In this document: one piece after another, positions 19,447-26,500 of the stretch
How the letters are laid out: each line of letters starts with the position of its first letter
How positions within the stretch are numbered: position 1 is the stretch's first letter
Assembly (NCBI RefSeq): GCF_000423825.1
Contig: NZ_AUIS01000007.1
Location: 62,001 to 126,000 of the forward strand
DNA length: 64,000 bases
DNA from: Thermithiobacillus tepidarius DSM 3134
Lineage (GTDB): Bacteria > Pseudomonadota > Gammaproteobacteria > Acidithiobacillales > Thermithiobacillaceae
Direction: 5' to 3'
Notes under the pieces: generated by a model
Databases searched by the model: none
Told to the model about the DNA's origin: nothing
What the model saw: the letters and a program-made list of their open reading frames with translations, nothing else
Position numbers and translations under genes: made by a program

Positions 19447-22437
19447 ATGGCCGAAGCTTATGTCATCAAGATGCCGCAGCTGTCCGACACCATGACCGAA
19501 GGCGTGGTGGTGTCCTGGGAGAAGCAGCCGGGCGACAAGATCAATCGCGGCGACGTGGTCGCCACCGTGGAGACCGACAAGGCCATCATGGACGTGGAGG
19601 TGTTCCGCGAAGGCTACCTGTCCGGCCCCTTGGCCGCCGTGGACAGCGTCGTGCCCGTCGGCGAAGCCATGGGCTACCTGGTGGCCACGCCGGAGGAAGT
19701 GGGCCAAGTGGCTCCCGGCGGCGCCGTGGCCATGGCCGAGCCCACCCCCAACACCGCGGCCCCGACTGCCGCGCCCGCCGCTGCGCCGGCGGAGGCGAGC
19801 TATACTATCAAGATGCCGCAGCTGTCCGACACCATGACCGAAGGCGTGGTGGTGTCCTGGGAGAAGCAGCCGGGCGACAAGATCAATCGCGGCGACGTGG
19901 TCGCCACCGTGGAGACCGACAAGGCCATCATGGACGTGGAGGTGTTCCGCGAAGGCTACCTGTCCGGCCCCTTGGCCGCCGTGGACAGCGTCGTGCCCGT
20001 CGGCGAAGCCATGGGCTACCTGGTGGATCATCCCGAGCAAGTGGTCAGCGAGTCGGTGAAAGTGGCTGGCGCGGCCAAGGCGCCGGAAACCCAGGCGACA
20101 ACCCAGTCCTCCGCCGCGCCATCCAAACCGGCATCCGCGGCCGCCCCGATCCTGACCGGCGGCAAGCCGGCTCCGCGCCCGGCGGGCAAGCTCGCCACGC
20201 CCTACGCGCGCAAGCTAGCCGGCGGCCTGAATGTGAACCTTGCCGGCCTGAACGGCAGCGGTCCTCAGGGCCTGATCGTCGGCAACGACGTGCTGCAAGC
20301 CCGGCCGGGCCAAGCAGCCGCCGCCCCCGCTGGCTGGGAGCTGCCCGAGATCCAGGTGCCCGGCGAAGGCCGGCCCATGAGCGCCATCGAAAAGGCGGTC
20401 AGCCGCAGCATGACGGCGAGCCTCACCATGCCGACCTTCCATGTGACCGTCAACGTGCAGCCCGAGGCGCTGATCCGCGCCGCCAAGGCCAACGGCGTGT
20501 CCGTGACCGTGGCCATCGCCAAGGCCGCCGCCGAGGCGCTCAAGCTGCATCCCCTGGTCAACGCCGCCTATCAGCCGGTGGACAAGATCGTCGAGCGCGA
20601 CTTCCAGGATATCGGCATCGCCGTGACCGCCGAGGGCGGCGGCTTGGTGGTACCGGTGCTGCGCAATGTCGGCGCCCGCGACGTCCAGACGCTGCACCAG
20701 GAATGGAACGGCATCGTCGAACGGGCGCGCAAGCGCCGCCTGGCTCCCGAGGAGTACGCCAACCCCACCTTCACGGTTTCCAACATGGGCATGTACGGCG
20801 TCGCCCAATTCGACGCCATCGTCACCCCCGGCACTGCGGCCATCATCGCCATCGCCGCCGCCGGACCCAGCGGCATGCCCATCACCATCACCGCCGACCA
20901 CCGGGTGGTCAATGGCGCCGAGGCGGCCGCCTTCCTGGTGGATCTCAAGCGCGTCATCGAGCAGCCGGAGTCCTGGCTCGGCAGTCCCGGTCCGGCCATC
21001 CCGGCGGGCGACTACGACTATCAGGTGGTGGTGATCGGCGGCGGCCCGGGCGGCGAGGACTGCGCCCGCGAACTGGCCGAGCACGGCATCAAGGTGGCCA
21101 TGATCAACAATGCCCCCCTGCCCGGCGGCGAGTGCCTGTGGCGCGGCTGCATTCCGTCCAAGGCTTGGCGCGCGGCCGCCGACCGCATGCGCGACCGCCA
21201 TCATGACGCTCTGCTGGGCATTGGGAACACCGACCGTCCCGAGCTCGATTGGGAGCGCCTGGAGGCCCACCGCAAGCAGGTCCTGCAGACCCGCGGCGAA
21301 ATGGCGCTGAAGACCGACAAGGGCATGAAGATCGCCGTGCTCGAAGGCTTCGCCAGCTTCACCGGCCCCCATGGTGTCCGCATCGAGGGCAAGGACGCTG
21401 GCGAGATCAGCTTCGGCGCCGCCGTCATCGCCACCGGCGCCCCGACCTTCGTGCCGCCCATTCCCGGCGCGGCCGAGGGCCTGCAAAGCGGCGGCGTCGT
21501 CACTTCCGACACGGTCTGGAACCTGGCCTCCCCGCCCCGCCGCCTGTGCGTGATCGGTGCCGGCGCCATCGGCATGGAAATGGCGCAGATCTTCCGCGAC
21601 TTCGGCGCCGAGGTCACCGTGCTGGAAGCCCAGGCCCGGCCCCTGGCCGAAGTGGAAGCGGAGATCGCCACCACCCTGGCGAAGCTGCTCTCCGCCGAGG
21701 AGCGCATGCAGATCCTGACCAGCGCCAAGGTGCAGGCCATCGACGGCCAGCCCGGCGCCATGCGCGTGCGCTTTGCCGACGGCGAAGGCCGCGAGCAGCG
21801 GCTCGACTGCGATCTGGTCCTCATGGCCACCGGCAAGCGTCCGCAGACCGATGGCCTGAATCTGGCCGCCGCCGGCGTGCAGCTCGGCGAGCGCGGCGCC
21901 ATCGCCGTGGATGCCGGCGGCCGCACCAACGTGCCGCACATCTACGCCGTCGGCGACGTGATCGGCGGGCTCATGCTGGCGCACACGGCGGGCCAGCAGG
22001 GCCGCGTGGCGGCCTCCAACCTGCTCGGCCACCCGGCCAAGTACGACGAGGCCAAGGATTGCGGCGTGATCTTCACCCGGCCCGAAGCCGCCTTCGTGGG
22101 CCTGTCCGTGGAGCAGGCCAAGGCCCGGGGCCTGGACTGCGCCGAAGTCAAGGTGCCCATGAGCATCGACGCCAAGGCCATGATGACCGGCGAAACCGAC
22201 GGCCTCATCAAGATCGTCGCCGAGAAGAGCAGCCACCGCATCGTCGGCGTGCACTTCCTGGCCGACCACGCGGACACCCTGATCGGCGAGGCGGTCATGA
22301 TGGTGTCGGCGGGCCTGACCCTGGAGCAGGTGGCCCACGCCATCCATCCGCACCCGACGCAGACGGAGCTCTTCGGAGAGATGGCCCGCCGCCTGCTGTC
22401 CCGGCTGCGGCGCAGCGCGGCCAAGCAAGGCGCCTGA
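19447..22437 (+). CDS. Fused dihydrolipoamide acetyltransferase-dihydrolipoamide dehydrogenase (E2-E3) with two lipoyl domains
   Basis: 996 residues. Order: lipoyl domain 1 (~1-80, lipoyl Lys45 in ETDKAIMD), Pro/Ala linker, lipoyl domain 2 (~115-195, Lys159), linker, E1/E3-binding domain (~249-285, TPYARKLA...GSGPQG), E2 catalytic domain (~310-520) and a full E3 flavoprotein (~525-990). E3 keeps the FAD loop GGGPGGEDCA, redox pair C563/C568 (ECLWRGC) and the C-terminal HPHPTQTE base. The E2 motif reads H485-R-V-V-N489-G where HRxxDG is usual. The two lipoyl domains share 220 identical bases. AAGG lies 8 bases before the ATG. Fusion would fix E3 stoichiometry at one per E2 chain. Confidence 0.93.
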   Translation: MAEAYVIKMPQLSDTMTEGVVVSWEKQPGDKINRGDVVATVETDKAIMDVEVFREGYLSGPLAAVDSVVPVGEAMGYLVATPEEVGQVAPGGAVAMAEPTPNTAAPTAAPAAAPAEASYTIKMPQLSDTMTEGVVVSWEKQPGDKINRGDVVATVETDKAIMDVEVFREGYLSGPLAAVDSVVPVGEAMGYLVDHPEQVVSESVKVAGAAKAPETQATTQSSAAPSKPASAAAPILTGGKPAPRPAGKLATPYARKLAGGLNVNLAGLNGSGPQGLIVGNDVLQARPGQAAAAPAGWELPEIQVPGEGRPMSAIEKAVSRSMTASLTMPTFHVTVNVQPEALIRAAKANGVSVTVAIAKAAAEALKLHPLVNAAYQPVDKIVERDFQDIGIAVTAEGGGLVVPVLRNVGARDVQTLHQEWNGIVERARKRRLAPEEYANPTFTVSNMGMYGVAQFDAIVTPGTAAIIAIAAAGPSGMPITITADHRVVNGAEAAAFLVDLKRVIEQPESWLGSPGPAIPAGDYDYQVVVIGGGPGGEDCARELAEHGIKVAMINNAPLPGGECLWRGCIPSKAWRAAADRMRDRHHDALLGIGNTDRPELDWERLEAHRKQVLQTRGEMALKTDKGMKIAVLEGFASFTGPHGVRIEGKDAGEISFGAAVIATGAPTFVPPIPGAAEGLQSGGVVTSDTVWNLASPPRRLCVIGAGAIGMEMAQIFRDFGAEVTVLEAQARPLAEVEAEIATTLAKLLSAEERMQILTSAKVQAIDGQPGAMRVRFADGEGREQRLDCDLVLMATGKRPQTDGLNLAAAGVQLGERGAIAVDAGGRTNVPHIYAVGDVIGGLMLAHTAGQQGRVAASNLLGHPAKYDEAKDCGVIFTRPEAAFVGLSVEQAKARGLDCAEVKVPMSIDAKAMMTGETDGLIKIVAEKSSHRIVGVHFLADHADTLIGEAVMMVSAGLTLEQVAHAIHPHPTQTELFGEMARRLLSRLRRSAAKQGA
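19465..19684 (+). repeat. Lipoyl-domain direct repeat, copy 1
   Basis: 220 bases identical to 19807-20026 at an offset of 342 bases; the bases just outside differ on both sides. Encodes residues ~7-79 of the E2-E3 fusion. Confidence 0.97.
19807..20026 (+). repeat. Lipoyl-domain direct repeat, copy 2
   Basis: Exact copy of 19465-19684, in frame. Synonymous sites are also identical, indicating recent duplication or continuing gene conversion rather than protein-level selection. Confidence 0.97.
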
Positions 22438-22450
22438 GAGCGCTCAACCC

Positions 22451-22473
22451 AAAGGGCCTTTCGCGGGCCCTTT
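22451..22473 (+). terminator. Probable pdh operon terminator
   Basis: AAAGGGCC / GGCCCTTT, 8-bp stem with a 7-base loop, then GCTTTT. The T-run is imperfect and the next gene's ribosome-binding site starts at 22481. Confidence 0.65.
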
Positions 22474-22492
22474 GCTTTTGGGAGGAACGAAA

Positions 22493-22948
22493 GTGGATCT
22501 GAAAAACCGCACCATGCGCCTTTACGCGCAGCTTCTGGACATCCTCGTCATCGGCCTGATCCTGGTCATGCTGGTGACCCTGGCCATCAGCTTCTACAAG
22601 CTGGTCATGGACCTCATGCTGATCTTTCCGGTGGTCGACAGCGCCGGCAAGGGCGTTACCCAGCTGGTCATCAATGTGCTCGGCGTCTTCGTCCTCATCG
22701 AGCTGTTCCGCACCTTCACCGACTACGTGGAGTTCCATCGCATCCGCCTGCACGTGCTGGCCGACGTCACCATCGTCTTCATCATGCGCGAACTCCTCAT
22801 CGGCTTGTACGGCCACAGCCTCGCCTGGCCCGACCTGCTGGCCATCGCCGGGCTCCTGGCCGTGCTGGTGGGCGCCCGTACCCTGGCCATCCGCTACCCG
22901 CCGCGCCCGGAAAGCAGAAGCGAGCGGGCGAATACCGGCAACGGCTAG
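22493..22948 (+). CDS. PsiE-like inner-membrane protein
   Basis: 151 residues starting at GTG 22493; GGAGG lies 7 bases upstream, whereas the in-frame TTG 21 bases earlier sits inside the terminator region. Four hydrophobic helices (LDILVIGLILVMLVTLAIS, VTQLVINVLGVFVLIELF, VLADVTIVFIMRELLIGL, LLAIAGLLAVLVGART) and the FRTFTDYVEFHRIRLHV segment fit the PsiE (phosphate-starvation-inducible E) family. Function unknown. Convergent with the next gene, 12 bases apart. Confidence 0.75.
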   Translation: MDLKNRTMRLYAQLLDILVIGLILVMLVTLAISFYKLVMDLMLIFPVVDSAGKGVTQLVINVLGVFVLIELFRTFTDYVEFHRIRLHVLADVTIVFIMRELLIGLYGHSLAWPDLLAIAGLLAVLVGARTLAIRYPPRPESRSERANTGNG

Positions 22949-22960
22949 CGCACCACCCCG

Positions 22961-23578
22961 TCAGCTCTCCAGGACCCGATTGATGGCGGCCTGGATGGCT
23001 GCGTCGGCGCCGGGACCGTAGCGGGTCACGCCCGGCTCGAAGCGATCGGTGAAGGCGTACTCGTAATGCAGGTCCTGCAAGCCCAGCACACCGAAGAGCC
23101 GGGACTCGGCGGAGTGATCATCCGGGTGGAACACCAGCGTCGGCCAGCCGTCCGCGCCCGGCTCCAGAATCGGTCCGAAGAAGATGGCGCCCGGCTTGTT
23201 CTTGAAGCGCAAGGCGCAGGCGCCGGCCGTGCGCCCCGACATGGGCAGGAAGTCCATGGTGCGGGTGAAGCGGGTCTTGTTGTCCAACTCGACATCCATG
23301 GGCACCTCCAGCCCCCGCCCCTCATGGCCGTAGGCCACCAGCTTCACGCCAGCCGCCTGCCAGGCGCCGAGATCCTGCGCGCCCAGGCGGCTGGGCAGAA
23401 AAAGATAGGCCGGCTCCACGATGGCGCGCAGCTGCGCCAGCCGTTCCGGGGAGAAGCGCGGGGCATTCACCAGGATGCCGCCTGCCTCACGGTCATGGAT
23501 GTAGTACACGGCCGGACGCTCGTTGCCGCCTTCCACCCAGTATACGCTGCGATCGAAAAAGCTCAGGAGTTCTTGCAT
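22961..23578 (-). CDS. Conserved hypothetical, degenerate metallo-hydrolase-like fold
   Basis: 205 residues, no signal or membrane segment. The order AVYYIHDREAGGILVNAPRFS, then LRAIVEPAYLFLPSR, then DLGAWQAAGVKLVAYGHEG resembles the first strands of a metallo-beta-lactamase-like domain, but the HxHxDH zinc motif is absent, so this is only a resemblance. No family assigned. The ribosome-binding site is weak. Confidence 0.5.
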   Translation of the reverse strand: MQELLSFFDRSVYWVEGGNERPAVYYIHDREAGGILVNAPRFSPERLAQLRAIVEPAYLFLPSRLGAQDLGAWQAAGVKLVAYGHEGRGLEVPMDVELDNKTRFTRTMDFLPMSGRTAGACALRFKNKPGAIFFGPILEPGADGWPTLVFHPDDHSAESRLFGVLGLQDLHYEYAFTDRFEPGVTRYGPGADAAIQAAINRVLES

Positions 23579-23648
23579 AGGCAGGCCATTCTCATTTGCG
23601 GGAGATTCGATTTAAAATCAGAGTGGGGTAAAAGACAAGGAGACACAC

Positions 23649-23765
23649 ATGCTGAACTTTCTCGATACCGATCTGGGCATCATGAGTCTGGCAGCTTTCG
23701 TCGGCATCATTGTCGTACTGATCTCTTTGGCCGTTTTCCTGTTCCTCAAGGCTTCAGGCAAATAG
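23649..23765 (+). CDS. DUF3149-type 38-residue membrane protein (first)
   Basis: 38 residues: a short amphipathic start (MLNFLDTDLGIMSL) and one transmembrane helix (AAFVGIIVVLISLAVFLFL) ending in KASGK. The layout matches the tiny DUF3149 proteins of proteobacteria. AAGGAG lies 8 bases before the ATG. A second member follows 176 bases downstream. Confidence 0.7.
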   Translation: MLNFLDTDLGIMSLAAFVGIIVVLISLAVFLFLKASGK

Positions 23766-23862
23766 GCAACATTCCGGCCGCTCTCCCGACGCACGGACGG
23801 AGGGTTGCCGCCTAGCCTCCCCGCTTCGGGTGCGTTGCACGCCCCCGGCATCGGCACGCCTC

Positions 23863-23891
23863 TTTACAAAATAAAAATACCTTTATATTTT
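23863..23891 (+). promoter_or_regulatory. Promoter for the second DUF3149-type gene
   Basis: TTTACA (23863-23868) and TATTTT (23886-23891), 17-base spacer, in an AT-rich island unlike its surroundings, 50 bases before the start codon. Suggests a strongly expressed transcript of its own. Confidence 0.6.
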
Positions 23892-23941
23892 TTTATCTTG
23901 GCAGTATCATGGAACCGCCACAAACACCCAAGGAGGCTACA

Positions 23942-24061
23942 ATGCTGGATGTCCTGTTTAGCACGAGCACTGGAGTGCTGTCGGTCTTCACCGTTGCTTT
24001 CGCGGTGGGCATGGTCGGGGTCATGTCGGCCTATTTCGCCATCAAGTCCATGAAAAAGTAA
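23942..24061 (+). CDS. DUF3149-type 39-residue membrane protein (second)
   Basis: 39 residues: MLDVLFSTSTGVLSV, then one helix (FTVAFAVGMVGVMSAYFAI) and KSMKK. Same architecture as the protein at 23649 with little residue identity, so an old duplication. Near-consensus AAGGAGG 6 bases before the ATG, its own promoter and a hairpin after the stop make this a credible gene despite its size. Role unknown. Confidence 0.75.
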   Translation: MLDVLFSTSTGVLSVFTVAFAVGMVGVMSAYFAIKSMKK

Positions 24062-24074
24062 GGCCGAAACGAGA

Positions 24075-24104
24075 GCGCCCTCCCGGCTCCGGCCAGGAGG
24101 GCGC
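24075..24104. terminator. Hairpin between DUF3149-type gene and rppH
   Basis: GCGCCCTCC / GGAGGGCGC, 9-bp stem with an internal CGG/CCG, placed between convergent genes. No T-run on either strand. Confidence 0.5.
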
Positions 24105-24168
24105 CTGCACCTCCGCAGTCCCCGCCAGAGCGCTTGAAGCGCTCCGCGGCAACATCTCCGCGTTTCCC

Positions 24169-24675
24169 CTACACGCTCCCGCTACGCACTGCCCAGCGCC
24201 CCGACGGCACCGCCTTGCCCAGCAAGGGCGCCAGTTCGCATAGGGCCTGCTGATAGACTTGGCGCTTGAACTCGATGATCTCGTCGATGGGCGACCAGTA
24301 GTCCACCCAGCGCCACTCGTCGAATTCAGGCCGGGCGGTGGCCAGGTTGATCTCCTCTTCATCACCGGCAAAGCGCAACAGGAACCAGATTTGCTTCTGG
24401 CCGCGGTAGCGGGTGCGCGAGCGGGCACGGTGACGGCTGTAGGGGAGCTCGTAGCGCAGCCAGTTGCGGGTACGCCCCAGAATTTCGACCTTGTCGGTAC
24501 CCACCTCCTCCTTCAGCTCCCGAAACATGGCTTCTTCCGGGCTCTCGTGGGGGTGCATGCCGCCCTGCGGAAACTGCCAGGAGCGCTCTCCGATGCGGCG
24601 CGCCCACAGCACTTCGTCCTTGTCATTGCAAATTATCATCCCCACATTGGGACGGTAGCCGTCTGCGTCAATCAT
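24169..24675 (-). CDS. rppH: RNA 5'-pyrophosphohydrolase (Nudix)
   Basis: 168 residues. Removes pyrophosphate from 5'-triphosphate mRNA to trigger decay. The Nudix box (GGMHPHESPEEAMFREL then KEEVG) has all glutamate ligands, and MIDADGYRPNVGMIICN and WQFPQGG are RppH signatures. Stands alone, divergent from the SoxK-like gene. Confidence 0.95.
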   Translation of the reverse strand: MIDADGYRPNVGMIICNDKDEVLWARRIGERSWQFPQGGMHPHESPEEAMFRELKEEVGTDKVEILGRTRNWLRYELPYSRHRARSRTRYRGQKQIWFLLRFAGDEEEINLATARPEFDEWRWVDYWSPIDEIIEFKRQVYQQALCELAPLLGKAVPSGRWAVRSGSV

Positions 24676-24867
24676 TTTAGCATCCTGTCGTGACCCGTCT
24701 TACCGGTCAGCTTGATCTTATCTTTAATATAGCATAACTCCCCTGCGGGAAAATCGCAGCATCCGCTGCCGCAGAGTCAGCCTCGCTTGGCAAAAGCCGG
24801 CACAGGATCTATGCTTAAAAGCGCACGAGGAAAGCGCTTGAAACCATCCGGACTGAAGGAGATGTGC

Positions 24868-25167
24868 ATGAAAAAGCTTTTGACCGCCGTTGCCGCGGGC
24901 GCGGCGCTCTTCGCCTCCCTGCCCGCGTTGGCAGACCAGGCCAGTGCTGACCAGGCGCTGAAGGAGGCCCAGGCAGCCGTGGCCCAGGCCGACTCCATCC
25001 ATTATCTGTGGACCACCACGGAGAAACTGATGAAGGACGCCCAGGACGCCTACAAGAAGAACGAATTCGACAAGGCCGAACAGCTGGCGAAGGAGGCCAA
25101 GATCCAGGCGGAACTGGCCTATCAGCAAGGACAAACCGAAACCAAACGGGCTCAGGCCAAGCGCTAA
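24868..25167 (+). CDS. SoxXA-binding protein (SoxK)-like periplasmic protein
   Basis: 99 residues from the ATG at 24868, chosen because AAGGAG is 6 bases upstream. Signal peptide ends in ALA. The mature part is a helical bundle with WTTTEKLMKDAQDAYKKNEFDKAEQLAKEAKIQAELAYQQ, spread over ~50-90, closely resembling SoxXA-binding proteins of sulfur oxidisers and DUF4398-like helices. In other bacteria SoxK aids the SoxXA cytochrome that loads thiosulfate on SoxYZ. No sox genes are in this window, so a general periplasmic helical protein remains possible. Confidence 0.6.
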   Translation: MKKLLTAVAAGAALFASLPALADQASADQALKEAQAAVAQADSIHYLWTTTEKLMKDAQDAYKKNEFDKAEQLAKEAKIQAELAYQQGQTETKRAQAKR

Positions 25168-25211
25168 AGGCAGCACCCGTTTCATTGAAGTGTTGGCCCG
25201 CCCATGGCGGG

Positions 25212-25601
25212 CTAACTTTTTTCTATCGCCTCCATCTCCGCGTCGGACAGGCCCAAGTAGTGGCCGACCTCATGCACCACCACGTGGCGGACGCAATGCC
25301 GCAGATCCTCCCCGGTCTCCTCGCAATAAGCCAGGATGGGCTCACGATACAGGTAAATGGCGTCGGGCAGATTCCCGTAACCGTATTGCCCGCCCCGATC
25401 GGGCAAGGGCGTGCCGGTGTAAAGGCCAAGCAGATCGTAAGGATCCTCCACGCCCAGGCTGGCCTGGACTTCGGCGCTCGGATAGGCCTCCACGAAAAAG
25501 GCGACATTGCTCATTTGCGCCTGCACCCAATCCGGCAACGCAGCCACCGCCTCCTCGGCTTCATCGAGAAACAGCGCTTCCAGCGATTCTTCATGCTCCA
25601 T
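25212..25601 (-). CDS. Minimal zincin-type metallopeptidase family protein
   Basis: 129 residues. HExxH at H110-E111-x-x-H114 followed by YLGLSD (D120) is the signature of the small one-domain zincin family (formerly DUF1025). The N-terminal part (ALPDWVQAQMSNVAFFVE) and NLPDAIYLYREPIL are also conserved there. Cytoplasmic by lack of a signal. Substrate unknown in the family. Confidence 0.85.
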   Translation of the reverse strand: MEHEESLEALFLDEAEEAVAALPDWVQAQMSNVAFFVEAYPSAEVQASLGVEDPYDLLGLYTGTPLPDRGGQYGYGNLPDAIYLYREPILAYCEETGEDLRHCVRHVVVHEVGHYLGLSDAEMEAIEKS

Positions 25602-25827
25602 GGCGCATCTCCACAGACAGGCGATTATTTCGTAGAACTAAAGGCTTATTGCTGGAACCACCTTTAAAGGCTAAAAACATATTACCGAACATGCTTCGGG
25701 CAACAAGCTGCGGGAGGATAGATTTCGGGTCGGCTGGAAACCGTCATTCGCCGGGGGTACAGCATCCTTCTAATCAGCACTGTTTACAGGCTTTATTGCA
25801 ACATTCAAACGAGCAAGAGGACGACAC

Positions 25828-26031
25828 ATGCAAACCGGTACCGTGAAGTGGTTCAACGATGCGAAGGGCTATGGCTTCATCACCCCCACCGATGGCGGCG
25901 AGGACGTCTTCACCCATTTTTCCTCCATTGAGATCAACGGCTTCAAAACCCTCTCCGAAGGCCAGAGAGTCGAATTCGAAGTAACGCGGGGTCCGAAGGG
26001 TCTGCAGACCAGCCGAGTGATTCCTCGTTAA
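25828..26031 (+). CDS. Cold-shock protein, CspA family
   Basis: 67 residues. One OB-fold with RNP1 KGYGFI and RNP2 VFTHF; start [10 protein letters not shown] is typical. Binds single-stranded RNA/DNA as an RNA chaperone. The 226-bp upstream gap would allow a long 5' leader as in many csp genes, and a strong terminator follows. Confidence 0.95.
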   Translation: MQTGTVKWFNDAKGYGFITPTDGGEDVFTHFSSIEINGFKTLSEGQRVEFEVTRGPKGLQTSRVIPR

Positions 26032-26042
26032 AATACTGATTC

Positions 26043-26073
26043 AAGCCCGTCCCGCCGATGCGGGACGGGCTTT
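26043..26073 (+). terminator. csp terminator
   Basis: 13-bp stem AAGCCCGTCCCGC / GCGGGACGGGCTT, CGAT loop, then T and GTTG; 11 bases after the stop. Could act in both directions. Confidence 0.85.
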
Positions 26074-26277
26074 GTTGCATTTGGCGCCGGGTTCGAAAAA
26101 CCGCCCAAAGCCTGTATTTTCCTGTTGCGATTACCAAGCAGGTTCCACCATGGCCCGCCGCTTCTCGGGCACCCTCCAACAACCCATATTCCCCCTGCTT
26201 GCGGGTGCGCCACGGCGCAGTCAGCGACACCCGTGCCGCAAGAAAGGCCCCATAGGGATCGTCAGCGTCCTGTCGCG

Positions 26278-26352
26278 CTACATCAAACCCAATACCCGCA
26301 AAACCACCACGATGACCACGATGGCGCCGATGATATACAGAATGTTGTACAT
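26278..26352 (-). CDS. 24-residue hydrophobic membrane peptide
   Basis: MYNILYIIGAIVVI then VVVLRVLGLM, a single transmembrane helix with one arginine. AAAGGAG lies 6 bases before the ATG, which with the clean hydrophobic pattern is the reason for calling it. Many bacteria carry such tiny one-helix proteins; role unknown. It lies in the gap between the csp terminator and the purL stop. Confidence 0.55.
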   Translation of the reverse strand: MYNILYIIGAIVVIVVVLRVLGLM

Positions 26353-26500
26353 TACGCGCTCCTTTTGCCCTTGCATGTAAGTAAAGACGGTTTTCTGTAA
26401 AACACCGCTCATTTACCGAGTTTGCTGGCATCGGCCGGCGCAGGCAACTTACCAAAGGCGTACGCGCTTCATCGGAGTGGCTTTTCTGCTCATCGGCTCC

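Noticed and set aside
20215-22428. 737-codon open frame opposite the E2-E3 fusion
   Set aside because: Antisense shadow with His/Gly/Asp-rich low-complexity translation; the plus-strand gene has intact catalytic motifs.
19447-22437. E2-E3 fusion as an artefact of a missed stop
   Set aside because: The junction (SPGPAIPAGDYDYQVVVIGGG) is a continuous linker with no start or ribosome-binding site for a separate E3, so a true fusion is the simpler reading.
26149-26256. Short plus-strand frame after the csp terminator
   Set aside because: No ribosome-binding site, and a translation rich in Arg and Pro without structure; left as non-coding.
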